In this document: positions 6,608 to 13,441 of the stretch, in pieces
How positions within the stretch are numbered: position 1 is the stretch's first letter
Layout: each line of letters opens with the position of its first letter
NCBI GenBank assembly: GCA_946482325.1
Contig: CAMLRA010000113.1
Span: forward strand, 1-13,441
Direction of reading: 5' to 3'
DNA: 13,441 bases
Source of the DNA: an uncultured Chromatiaceae bacterium
GTDB taxonomy: Bacteria > Pseudomonadota > Gammaproteobacteria > Enterobacterales > Alteromonadaceae
Translations under genes and position numbers: made by a program
Notes under the pieces: generated by a model
What the model saw: only the letters and a program-made list of their open reading frames with translations
Told to the model about the DNA's origin: nothing
Databases searched by the model: none

Positions 6608-7183
6608 TCAGCCTAGTCGTGGGTCTGTCTCAGCAACCCCTGCTTCATCCTGATGGGTGATTTTAAACTGTAACAGCGCGCTAAACGGCTGCATATCAAC
6701 CAGTTCACGGAAACAAATCCAGTCGACCAAACAATACAGACTCATCGCCAGATAGTCCCATTGCTGAAATTCACCGGCCGCCACTTTACTGTTTAAAATC
6801 TTCAACGTGGCCTGCACCCGTTCATGCTGCAGATTAAAAAATAATTTGTTATCCCGGACATCAAAACCCGAGCGTTTGCACAGCAGCAACTCAACCAGCG
6901 AGTCATTCGCTGCATTGATGATGGTCAGCAAGTTATCCTGCGGCCAGCTTAATGGGCTGAGAGCAAACTTCTGTGTCAGATAACGGTAAATAACGCCAGA
7001 GTCAAACACCACCTGATCACCATCAGCCAGCATTGGCACCTTGCGTGTCGGATTTAGTGCAATCAAGCGCTCCCGGTCAGCTGACTCAAAAATATTCAGA
7101 CTGATAAATTCATGTGGGCGCTCCGCCAACAACAGACGCAAACGGCGGACAAACGGCGACGAGGTAGATCCATATAACTGCAT
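6608..7183 (-). CDS. Glutathione S-transferase family protein
   Basis: A 191-aa cytosolic protein with a thioredoxin-fold N-terminal domain (residues 1-75): MQLYGSTSSPFVRRLRLLLAE, the cis-proline P50 in RKVPML, and FDSGVIYRYL, where D61-S62 take the glutathione-binding Glu/Asp-Ser position. The rest is an all-helical domain, shorter than in many GSTs (200-220 aa). The serine near position 8-9 could be the catalytic residue, as in theta/beta-like classes. Conjugation, peroxidase or a non-enzymatic role cannot be separated from sequence. AGGAG (7189-7193) is 5 nt before the ATG. It lies downstream of the DUF3300 gene on the same strand, with a hairpin between; readthrough may connect them. Confidence 0.85.
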   Translation of the reverse strand: MQLYGSTSSPFVRRLRLLLAERPHEFISLNIFESADRERLIALNPTRKVPMLADGDQVVFDSGVIYRYLTQKFALSPLSWPQDNLLTIINAANDSLVELLLCKRSGFDVRDNKLFFNLQHERVQATLKILNSKVAAGEFQQWDYLAMSLYCLVDWICFRELVDMQPFSALLQFKITHQDEAGVAETDPRLG

Positions 7184-7193
7184 ACAATCTCCT

Positions 7194-7221
7194 AAAAATC
7201 AGGCAGCACTGTGGCTGCCTG
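7194..7221 (-). terminator. Terminator-like hairpin after the DUF3300 gene
   Basis: On the minus strand CAGGCAGC pairs with GCTGCCTG (7214-7221 with 7200-7207) around a 6-nt loop, followed by GATTTTTA. The T run directly touches the AGGAG ribosome site of the GST gene, so termination and access to that site may be linked. Confidence 0.6.
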
Positions 7222-7228
7222 TCACTGA

Positions 7229-8962
7229 TTATTGAATACCGCTTTGTTCAATCACCGGCTGGCTAACAGGTTCAGGTTGCTGATACACCGGTTCCGGCTG
7301 TTGGTATACCGGCTCAGGTTGCTGATACACCGGTTCCGGCTGTTGGTATACCGGCTCAGGTTGCTGATAAACCGGTTCCGGCTGTTGGTATACCGGCTCA
7401 GGTTGCTGATAGACCGGCTCCGGCTGTTGGTATACCGGTTCAGGTTGTTGGTATACCGGCTCTGGTTGTTGGTATACCGGCTCGGGTTGCTGATACACCG
7501 GCTCTGGTTGTTGCACAGGTTCCGGTTGCTGATAAACCGGCAACTCGGTGATTGGTTGTTCTGTCACCGGTTCCGGCATTGGGTCCGCTGGCTGTGGTTG
7601 CTCAAACACCGGTTGAGGCTCGGGTTGTTGCACGACTTCTGGCGTCGTGATTGGTTCCGGCGAACCGATTGGTTCCGGTGTTGCAATCTGATCAACCGGC
7701 GCGGGCATCTCAGTCACTGGTGTTTCGTGCACCGGCTGCTCAAACACCGGTTGTTCAATCACTCCGTCCTTGTTGTTATCAACGGTTTCAGCGACCGGCT
7801 GCACCGGAGTGGTGGTGTCACCTTGATCCGGTGTCACGGCAACAGGCTCAGTCTGCGGATTTAATTCATTGACTGGTTGGGCAAATACCTGATCACGCTC
7901 CTGCTGCTGCCGGCGTAACTGGTCTAAATCCGGATCGGGCTGTGTGATGATCTGTTGGTCGCCAGGCAAAGCAACGTTGTTGTCCTGGCGCTTTTCTGCC
8001 GCCCAGCGCCGGCGGTCGCCTTGGTCTTCATAACGCCAGGTCTCGCCGCGAGTCTCCCGTACAGGTTCATAACCAGCCTGATACACCACGCCATGCCGGT
8101 GCTCTGGGTTATGCCGCCAATGCCGGCGTTCCTCATGCTCATAGATATCGTGGCTGCGGTAATAATGCCGCGGCCGATAGTCATGATGATGGATCACGAC
8201 GATTTCATTACGTGGCCAATAAAAAGTTGAAAAATAGAAATTCGGTGCAACCTGAACACCCGCGCCCCAATAAAATGAAGCATGGCTGCGATAGCCGGTT
8301 GGGTATGGCCAGTGTACAGGTGGGTATGAACGCCACCACCAGTCGCCATAGACGACACGGGTGTCATAAACAGGTACGTAAATCACTTCAGGCCGTGCCG
8401 GCTCAATGACGATGACCTTTTCCTTGCGCTCAACGCGGATATGTTCCTGATTTTTCAGATTGCCGGCGGTGTAAGCTTTTTCGCGCAGGCGCTGCACTGT
8501 CGCCATCACTTGTTTTTCCTGCACTAAAAACGCATCACCGAGTTTTTGCGTCCAGTCCAGTTCATTGTTCATCTTGGTGAGCAGTGGCGGGAATGCAACC
8601 AGTGCACGCACGCTCGGGTCCCAGGTTTCGTTCTCGGCGGCTTTCAGTGCTTGTTCCGACGTCAGACCTGGTTTGGTCGACAACCAGCGGGTGGCTTTAA
8701 TAATTTCCAGCGGATAAGTCGCGGCGATGAGCACGTGGGATAACACGGTATCCGGGTACAGCGCTACCGGCGCCAGCATTTGGTCTAATTCAGCCTGAGA
8801 GAACTGTTTTTTCGGCTGCACGGGCGCTTTTGCCGTGGCAGCTGCGGGTTGACTCAGTTGTTGTGTCGCCTTAGCTGCAGCCTGTTTGTCTGCCGCAACA
8901 GCCGGAAACTGAGTGACTAAAGCAAGAGTAATGGCAGATAAAAACGGCACGCGGCACGACAT
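7229..8962 (-). CDS. Exported DUF3300 protein with Pro/Gln/Glu repeat tail
   Basis: A 577-aa protein with a signal peptide (basic start, hydrophobic residues 5-20, likely cleavage at AVA-A or VAA-D near 23-24), so it is periplasmic or surface-exposed. Residues about 54-260 match DUF3300: FSQAELDQMLAPVALYPDTVLSHVLIA, then WDPSVRALVAFPPLL, then PEVIYVPVYDTRVVYGDWWW. A His/Arg/Tyr-rich stretch (about 245-300, with HHH and repeated HR/RH pairs) follows, then a charged linker. From about 360 the chain is rich in P, Q, E and V, and residues 475-564 are tandem 7-residue repeats of the type VYQQPEP. Such a tail is expected to be extended and disordered. The function of DUF3300 is unknown. AAGGAG (8969-8974) lies 6 nt before the ATG at 8962. 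Long stop-free antisense frames over the tail arise from the repeats. Confidence 0.9.
   Translation of the reverse strand: MSCRVPFLSAITLALVTQFPAVAADKQAAAKATQQLSQPAAATAKAPVQPKKQFSQAELDQMLAPVALYPDTVLSHVLIAATYPLEIIKATRWLSTKPGLTSEQALKAAENETWDPSVRALVAFPPLLTKMNNELDWTQKLGDAFLVQEKQVMATVQRLREKAYTAGNLKNQEHIRVERKEKVIVIEPARPEVIYVPVYDTRVVYGDWWWRSYPPVHWPYPTGYRSHASFYWGAGVQVAPNFYFSTFYWPRNEIVVIHHHDYRPRHYYRSHDIYEHEERRHWRHNPEHRHGVVYQAGYEPVRETRGETWRYEDQGDRRRWAAEKRQDNNVALPGDQQIITQPDPDLDQLRRQQQERDQVFAQPVNELNPQTEPVAVTPDQGDTTTPVQPVAETVDNNKDGVIEQPVFEQPVHETPVTEMPAPVDQIATPEPIGSPEPITTPEVVQQPEPQPVFEQPQPADPMPEPVTEQPITELPVYQQPEPVQQPEPVYQQPEPVYQQPEPVYQQPEPVYQQPEPVYQQPEPVYQQPEPVYQQPEPVYQQPEPVYQQPEPVYQQPEPVYQQPEPVSQPVIEQSGIQ
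7271..7540. repeat. 21-bp tandem repeat, arranged as 42-bp dimers
   Basis: Eleven 21-bp units occupy 7271-7501, followed by one 18-bp shortened unit (7502-7519) and a final 21-bp unit (7520-7540). Units 1-8 alternate between two sequence types, one with CAGGTTGCTGAT and one with CCGGCTGTTGGTATA, so the true period there is 42 bp. Each 21-bp unit encodes seven residues of the DUF3300 protein tail. Both types encode the same heptad; only synonymous bases differ. Confidence 0.95.
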
Positions 8963-9028
8963 TTTTGGCTCCTTGCTGCAGCTGATGCAGCATATTTATC
9001 AAGGGTCACAGTCACAACAATTCGAACG

Positions 9029-9041
9029 ATAACTTAGTTAT
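9029..9041. promoter_or_regulatory. Palindrome upstream of the DUF3300 gene
   Basis: ATAACT-T-AGTTAT is a perfect 6-bp inverted repeat about 67 bp before the DUF3300 start codon. It is operator-sized and sits where a repressor or activator could act, but it matches no site I know. A possible but weak promoter lies nearer the gene on the minus strand (TTGTTG and TAAATA, 16 bp apart). Confidence 0.35.
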
Positions 9042-9075
9042 ATGCCGTTGTTTCTGAATCGCTTCTGAATACAAC

Positions 9076-9966
9076 TCAGCTGTTCGACTGTTTCTTCGGC
9101 CACAAGTTCGACAGCGAAAATCCAGTCACCAGCGCGGTGCCACAAAGCACAGTCATCGCGCCGGCTAAGGTATGCCAGCCGACCGTTTCACCTAAAAACA
9201 ACGCCCCCCAGCTGACACCAAATACCGGGATTAAAAAAGTCACCGTCAAAGTCGGCGTCGCCCCAATATCACGCACTAACGCAAAGTACAGCAGATAAGC
9301 GACACCGGTGCACAACACGCCAAGCAACAACAAGGCGATCCCCTGTAGCGGACTAGGTACAGTCGCCGGCGGTTGCAACAATGCCAGCGGTAATAACCAG
9401 CAGAACGCTGCCCACATACTGCCATGAGCATTGGCAAAAGGTTCCACCGCAGCCGCCCTGCGGGTGTAATGCGTGGCTAAACCATAACAACAGGCAGCAC
9501 CGGCAGCAGCAACAATCGCTGCCGCCGCATTGGGTTGCAGCACCACGGCATCAAAACCAACCAAAATGGCCACGCCACAGATCCCCAGTACCAAGCCGCT
9601 GACGAGTTTGAGGCTCAAAGGCTGGCGAAAAAACAGCACGCCAAGTACAGCCCCCCAAATTGGCGCTGTGGCATTTAATACTGACAATACAGACGCAGTC
9701 AGCCAGTGCGCGGCATAAGCAAAGAGTAAAAACGGCAAGGCTGAATTGATAAGCCCGAGGATCAGAAAATGCCGGATGTTGCCGCGAAATAAAAGCGGCT
9801 TGTGCCAGCACCATGCAATGACAGCCAAAAACAAAGCGGCGAGCCCAACCCGCCCGGCCATTAACGGCGCCGGACCAAAAGCAGCAACCGCCAGTCGGAT
9901 AAATAAAAACGACGCGCCCCAAATCGCGGCAAGCGACAATAACCGAACAAAATCCCGCGCCTGCAA
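9076..9966 (-). CDS. DMT family (EamA) transporter
   Basis: A 296-aa inner-membrane protein with ten predicted helices in two EamA repeats. The first begins LLSLAAIWGASFLFIRLA, with SALPFLLFAYAAHWLTASVLSVLNATAPIWGAVLG typical of the family; the second ends VFGVSWGALFLGETVGWHTLAGAMTVLCGTALV. EamA proteins export amino acids, metabolites or drugs; no substrate can be assigned. The start is a TTG at 9966, five bases after the dcd stop, with AGGG about 9 nt upstream. No ATG or GTG gives a better N-terminus. The position implies translational coupling to dcd. The C-terminus is short and charged (WPKKQSNS). Confidence 0.88.
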   Translation of the reverse strand: MQARDFVRLLSLAAIWGASFLFIRLAVAAFGPAPLMAGRVGLAALFLAVIAWCWHKPLLFRGNIRHFLILGLINSALPFLLFAYAAHWLTASVLSVLNATAPIWGAVLGVLFFRQPLSLKLVSGLVLGICGVAILVGFDAVVLQPNAAAAIVAAAGAACCYGLATHYTRRAAAVEPFANAHGSMWAAFCWLLPLALLQPPATVPSPLQGIALLLLGVLCTGVAYLLYFALVRDIGATPTLTVTFLIPVFGVSWGALFLGETVGWHTLAGAMTVLCGTALVTGFSLSNLWPKKQSNS

Positions 9967-9971
9967 CTGCG

Positions 9972-10571
9972 TTAGCCCTGCTGACCCGGATCGTCCTGGC
10001 CAATCCGGCTTGCCACAGCACCACTTTGCTGGCGGTATTTGGCGTCTTCTCTTTTGTTGTAAGGCCGCGCCGCTTCGCCGGTCATTAATTCAAAATTCAG
10101 CGCGCCGATTTTCATGTTGGGCCGAAGCGCCAAAGGCAAGCGGCCACTGTTATAGAATTCCAGCACAATATTACCCGACCAGCCCGGGTCAATCCGGTGA
10201 GCAGTCACGTGCACCATCAGGCCCAATCGTGCCAGGCTCGAACGCCCGTCCAGCCAGCCGACGATATCTGCCGGCAACGTGACCGACTCTAGCGTAATGG
10301 CCAGCGCCAGTTCACCCGGATGCAGGAAAAATGCTTCATCATCAGTCAGTACAATTTCGTCACTCATCACCGAGTCGAGCGCTGCCTGCACTTCTTCGCG
10401 CGGGCCGGACAAATCGATAAAAGGCGCGGCATAAGCGCGAAAAGTACGGAATTTGTGGCCCAGCCGGATATCGACGCTGACGCCGCTTACCATGTCGGCA
10501 GCAGGTCTTGGTTCAATTTTGATCCTGCCTTCAGCCAGATATTGTTCGATGTCGCGATCACAAAGTCTCAT
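9972..10571 (-). CDS. dcd: dCTP deaminase
   Basis: A 199-aa cytosolic enzyme that deaminates dCTP to dUTP, the main source of dUMP for thymidylate synthesis in enteric-type bacteria. It works as a homotrimer. The sequence aligns with E. coli Dcd nearly without gaps: [52 protein letters not shown] and [10 protein letters not shown]. The catalytic glutamate is E138, with R115 and A124 at the E. coli positions. The C-terminus has about six extra residues (GQDDPGQQG). The ATG at 10571 matches the family start and lies one base after the apbC stop; an ATG at 10580 overlapping that stop would add three residues. The context indicates translational coupling with apbC. Confidence 0.97.
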   Translation of the reverse strand: MRLCDRDIEQYLAEGRIKIEPRPAADMVSGVSVDIRLGHKFRTFRAYAAPFIDLSGPREEVQAALDSVMSDEIVLTDDEAFFLHPGELALAITLESVTLPADIVGWLDGRSSLARLGLMVHVTAHRIDPGWSGNIVLEFYNSGRLPLALRPNMKIGALNFELMTGEAARPYNKREDAKYRQQSGAVASRIGQDDPGQQG

Positions 10572-10572
10572 G

Positions 10573-11649
10573 TTAATCATCCGTCATTAAAATTTCGACC
10601 GCCTGTTGCGGGCTGAGCCGGGTTTGCCAGTATAAAGTGAAGATTAGCTGCTGTGCTATTTTTCTATAGATTTCAGCCGTTTGATTATCTTTTGCTAATG
10701 CGATAGGTGTCCCGGCATCCCCTGCTTCACGAATTTGTGCCTGCAGCGGCAACTGCCCCAGCACACTGACCTGATAGCGCGCAGCCAGCTCCAGGCCGCC
10801 ATGGGTGCCGAAAATGTCATCTTGATGGCCACAAGACGGACACTGATAAAAACTCATATTTTCGACAAGGCCCAGCAACGGAATATTGACCTGACGAAAC
10901 ATCTGAATGGCTTTTTTCGCATCAGCAAGCGCTACATCCTGCGGTGTGGTGACAATCACAGCACCCGCCACCGGCAGTTTTTGTGACATCGTCAGCTGGA
11001 TATCGCCGGTGCCCGGTGGCATGTCGACAACGAGATAATCGAGTTCAGGCCAGATAGTTTCGTTGAGGAGCTGCATCAGGGCCTGACTGGCCATCGGGCC
11101 GCGCCAGACAGTGGCATTGTCCGGGTCGACCAGGAAACCAATTGATTGCAGCACAATGCCGTGCTTTTGCAGCGGATTCAGATGTTTTTCATCTGGTGAG
11201 GTGGCCCGGCTTCTTGCCTCGCCTAGCATCAACGGAATAGACGGGCCATAAATATCCGCATCCAGCAAACCGACCTTGGCGCCTTGTTGTGAGAGCGCAA
11301 CTGCCAGATTGACCGCCGTGGTGGATTTACCGACCCCGCCCTTACCGGAAGCGACCAGAATCACCTGCCGCACTTTGGCAAAAGCAAACGGCAGCTCTGA
11401 TTGCCAGTTGACCTTGATTACATAGTGAAGCCCCAGCGTTTGGCACTGCGCGCTTAACCAGCCCTCCAGCCATAAAGCCGGGAATGGCAGCGTCAACGAC
11501 AAGGTGTTGCGTTCAAGGCGAATATCAGCGATTTCGCTAAGCGGCAGCGGAATGGCCTCATGGCAAGGCGTCTCCAACAATTGCCGCAGCGGCTCAGGTA
11601 AGCTTACTGCGGAAGAAGAATCGGCTGTTTTTTTCCAGAATGAAAACAT
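10573..11649 (-). CDS. apbC: Iron-sulfur cluster carrier ATPase ApbC (Mrp)
   Basis: A 358-aa cytosolic P-loop NTPase of the Mrp/NBP35 family that binds a bridging Fe-S cluster as a dimer and passes it to target apoproteins. The deviant Walker [10 protein letters not shown] is at 102-110, followed by [34 protein letters not shown] and [20 protein letters not shown], where C270 and C273 form the cluster-binding CPSC. The first ~95 residues correspond to the MIP18/DUF59-like domain but are poorly conserved. The ATG at 11649 has AAGGA (11656-11660) 6 nt upstream; the in-frame region before it (20 codons) is in the 5' leader. It heads the apbC-dcd-eamA unit and is divergent from metG, the order known from E. 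coli (mrp-metG). Confidence 0.96.
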   Translation of the reverse strand: MFSFWKKTADSSSAVSLPEPLRQLLETPCHEAIPLPLSEIADIRLERNTLSLTLPFPALWLEGWLSAQCQTLGLHYVIKVNWQSELPFAFAKVRQVILVASGKGGVGKSTTAVNLAVALSQQGAKVGLLDADIYGPSIPLMLGEARSRATSPDEKHLNPLQKHGIVLQSIGFLVDPDNATVWRGPMASQALMQLLNETIWPELDYLVVDMPPGTGDIQLTMSQKLPVAGAVIVTTPQDVALADAKKAIQMFRQVNIPLLGLVENMSFYQCPSCGHQDDIFGTHGGLELAARYQVSVLGQLPLQAQIREAGDAGTPIALAKDNQTAEIYRKIAQQLIFTLYWQTRLSPQQAVEILMTDD

Positions 11650-11696
11650 AACAAATCCTTGCAAAATACAGGGGCACAGCGGCTCAGCGCTCTTGC

Positions 11697-11718
11697 GCCG
11701 GCCAGACAAAAAGCCGGC
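11697..11718. other. GCCGGC inverted repeat in the apbC leader
   Basis: GCCGGC (11697-11702) and GCCGGC (11713-11718) can form a 6-bp GC hairpin with a 10-nt loop, T-rich on the apbC-sense strand. It lies between the presumed apbC transcription start and its ribosome site. A regulatory role is speculative. Confidence 0.3.
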
Positions 11719-11753
11719 AGTGCGTGCGCTGTTGTCGCGCTTTGTGGCTGGCT

Positions 11754-11762
11754 ATTGTATCA
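11754..11762 (-). promoter_or_regulatory. Extended -10 promoter element for apbC
   Basis: On the minus strand the sequence TGATACAAT is a good extended -10 box (TG-N-TACAAT). No clear -35 box accompanies it, as is common for extended -10 promoters. Transcription would start about 95-100 nt before apbC. Confidence 0.4.
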
Positions 11763-11807
11763 TGTTGCACATTGTTTTTATTGCATTCATCGATACAGAG
11801 CCGGCTC

Positions 11808-13441
11808 ATGACGACACGTAAAATCTTAATCACCAGCGCCTTACCTTATGCCAATGGCCCTATTCATTTAGGCCACCTGCTTGAATACATTCAGACCGAC
11901 ATCTGGTCGCGGTTTCAAAAGGCGCGCGGCCATCAGTGTTATTACGTCTGTGCCGATGACGCTCACGGCACGCCGATTATGCTCAAAGCGCAGCAGTTAG
12001 GCTTAACACCTGAGCAAATGATTGCGCAGACCGCCATCGAACATCAGGCTGATTTTGCTGAATTTTTAATTGGTTTTGACAATTACCACAGCACCCACAG
12101 CAGCGAAAACCAGGCCTTTGCCAGCGAAATTTATACCAAGCTCGACGCCGGTGGATATATTAAGCGTCGTTCGATTAGCCAACTGTTTGACCCGGAAAAA
12201 CAAATGTTTCTGCCGGACCGTTTTGTCAAAGGCGATTGCCCGAAATGTGGTGCTTTGGACCAAAACGGCGACAGCTGCGATGTCTGCGGTGCAACTTACA
12301 GCCCGACTGAGCTGAAAAACCCGAAATCTGTGGTTTCAGGCGCGACGCCTGTGCTGAAAGATTCTGAACACTATTTCTTTGACCTGCCGGCGTTTGAACA
12401 AATGCTGCAGGACTGGACCCGTGGTGGCGCGCTGCAAAGCGAAATGGCCAATAAACTGCAGGAATGGTTTAAAGACGGCCTGCAGCAGTGGGACATCAGC
12501 CGTGATGCGCCTTATTTCGGTTTTGAAATTCCAGGCGCGCCAGGCAAGTTTTTTTATGTCTGGCTGGACGCGCCAATTGGCTATCTCGCGAGTTTCAAAA
12601 ATTATTGCGACAAAACCGGCATCGATTTTAACCAGTTCTGGCAATTAGATTCCGACGCCGAGGTGTATCACTTTATCGGTAAAGACATTATCTATTTCCA
12701 CAGCCTGTTTTGGCCTGCGATGTTACACGGTGCCGGCTACCGCAAACCAACCAGCGTCTTTGCCCATGGTTTTGTTACGGTCAACGGCGCCAAAATGTCA
12801 AAATCGCGCGGCACTTTTATCAAAGCCCGCACTTATCTGGAACATTTAAATCCGGAGTATCTGCGTTATTACTTTGCGTCGAAACTGACCTCAGGCATCG
12901 TGGATTTAGATTTAAACCTGGAAGATTTCGCGCAGAAAGTGAATGCCGATTTGGTCGGTAAAGTGGTCAATATCGCCAGCCGCTGCGCCAGTTTTATCAG
13001 CAAAAAATTCAATGGGACTTTGTCGTCTAATCTGTCTGAGCCAGAACTGTTCGCTGAGTTTATTGCTCAGGGCGACAGCATCGCCGCTGCTTTTGAAGAG
13101 CGCGAATATGCCCGCGCTGTCCGCGACATTATGGCGCTGGCTGACAAAGCCAACCAATATATCGACGCCAAAGCACCTTGGGTATTAGCCAAAGATGACA
13201 GCAAACAGCAGGAAACGCTGGATGTTTGTTCTATGGGCATTAACCTGTTCCGCGTGCTGATGCATTATTTAAAACCAGTACTGCCGGCCATGGCACGCGA
13301 AGTCGAAGCGTTTTTAAACAGCGAATTGCGTTGGGACAATTATCAGCAACCGCTGCTTAATCATGCGGTAAATCCATTTAAAGCACTGATGCAGCGTGTA
13401 GATCCGGTTAAAGTGCAGGCGATGGTCGATGCGTCGAAAGA
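11808..13441 (+). CDS. metG: Methionyl-tRNA synthetase (partial, C-terminus outside window)
   Basis: The frame is open from the ATG at 11808 to the window end, showing 544 of an expected ~680 residues. This class I synthetase charges tRNA-Met in the cytoplasm. The HIGH-type motif is HLGH (20-23) within [11 protein letters not shown], and KMSKS is at 329-333. The zinc knuckle has C144, C147, C157 and C160, one off E. coli numbering. [17 protein letters not shown] and [12 protein letters not shown] form the catalytic core. After about residue 390 comes the helical anticodon-binding domain, with KAPWVLAK typical of its end. The C-terminal tRNA-binding (OB-fold) domain would lie beyond the window. 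Only a weak ribosome site (AGAG, about 7 nt upstream) is seen. Confidence 0.97.
   Translation, partial: MTTRKILITSALPYANGPIHLGHLLEYIQTDIWSRFQKARGHQCYYVCADDAHGTPIMLKAQQLGLTPEQMIAQTAIEHQADFAEFLIGFDNYHSTHSSENQAFASEIYTKLDAGGYIKRRSISQLFDPEKQMFLPDRFVKGDCPKCGALDQNGDSCDVCGATYSPTELKNPKSVVSGATPVLKDSEHYFFDLPAFEQMLQDWTRGGALQSEMANKLQEWFKDGLQQWDISRDAPYFGFEIPGAPGKFFYVWLDAPIGYLASFKNYCDKTGIDFNQFWQLDSDAEVYHFIGKDIIYFHSLFWPAMLHGAGYRKPTSVFAHGFVTVNGAKMSKSRGTFIKARTYLEHLNPEYLRYYFASKLTSGIVDLDLNLEDFAQKVNADLVGKVVNIASRCASFISKKFNGTLSSNLSEPELFAEFIAQGDSIAAAFEEREYARAVRDIMALADKANQYIDAKAPWVLAKDDSKQQETLDVCSMGINLFRVLMHYLKPVLPAMAREVEAFLNSELRWDNYQQPLLNHAVNPFKALMQRVDPVKVQAMVDASK

Noticed and set aside
7271..7540. A CRISPR-like array
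   Set aside because: The units are directly contiguous with no spacers and encode an in-frame heptapeptide repeat.
7232..7864. A 210-codon plus-strand open frame rich in Leu and Arg opposite the DUF3300 gene
   Set aside because: It is antisense to a well-supported gene and exists because the 21-bp repeat keeps all copies in the same stop-free frame. It has no ribosome site and no family resemblance.

Overview
The window looks like ordinary chromosome of a gammaproteobacterium. The apbC/metG divergent pair, the E. coli-like residue positions in MetG and dCTP deaminase, the tRNA-Pro(GGG) sequence and the roughly 50% GC all fit. The gene mix (DUF3300 protein, several EamA transporters, apbC-dcd) suggests the Alteromonadales/Chromatiaceae side, for example a Rheinheimera- or Alishewanella-like genus. 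That placement is inference, not shown by the sequence. I see no transposase, integrase, phage gene, CRISPR array, toxin-antitoxin pair or recognisable defence system.

Layout: (1) 1-562, the 5' part of a DMT/EamA-type transporter on the minus strand, cut by the window edge. (2) 712-864, a tRNA-Pro(GGG) gene with a good sigma70-like promoter, GC-rich discriminator and strong intrinsic terminator. (3) About 865-1283, a gene-poor stretch with small uncertain elements, then a 61-aa protein of unknown function (1284-1469). (4) 1492-3494, a divergent pair: an SbtA-type sodium/bicarbonate symporter (minus) and a CbbR/CmpR-like LysR regulator (plus), sharing a 95-bp control region with inverted and direct repeats. 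(5) 3601-6551, ltaE (low-specificity L-threonine aldolase) and an MsbA-type ABC exporter half-transporter (plus), ending in a bidirectional terminator. (6) 6608-8962, a GST-like protein and an exported DUF3300 protein with a long Pro/Gln/Glu repeat tail (both minus). (7) 9076-11649, a tightly packed minus-strand operon read apbC, dcd, eamA. (8) 11808 to the end, metG (plus), truncated by the window edge.

How the genes fit together: apbC (Fe-S cluster carrier), dcd (dUMP supply) and the EamA exporter are co-transcribed with overlapping or nearly abutting reading frames, and metG is divergent from apbC. The LysR gene probably controls sbtA and itself, which would make a small bicarbonate-uptake module. 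The remaining genes (aldolase, ABC exporter, GST) look like independent housekeeping or stress units.

I did not find a convincing new biological system. The observations most worth a second look are the bicarbonate-transporter/LysR module and its control region, the C7 tract at the end of the LysR gene with an open frame into ltaE, the 42-bp higher-order repeat in the DUF3300 gene, and the unexplained stretch downstream of tRNA-Pro.
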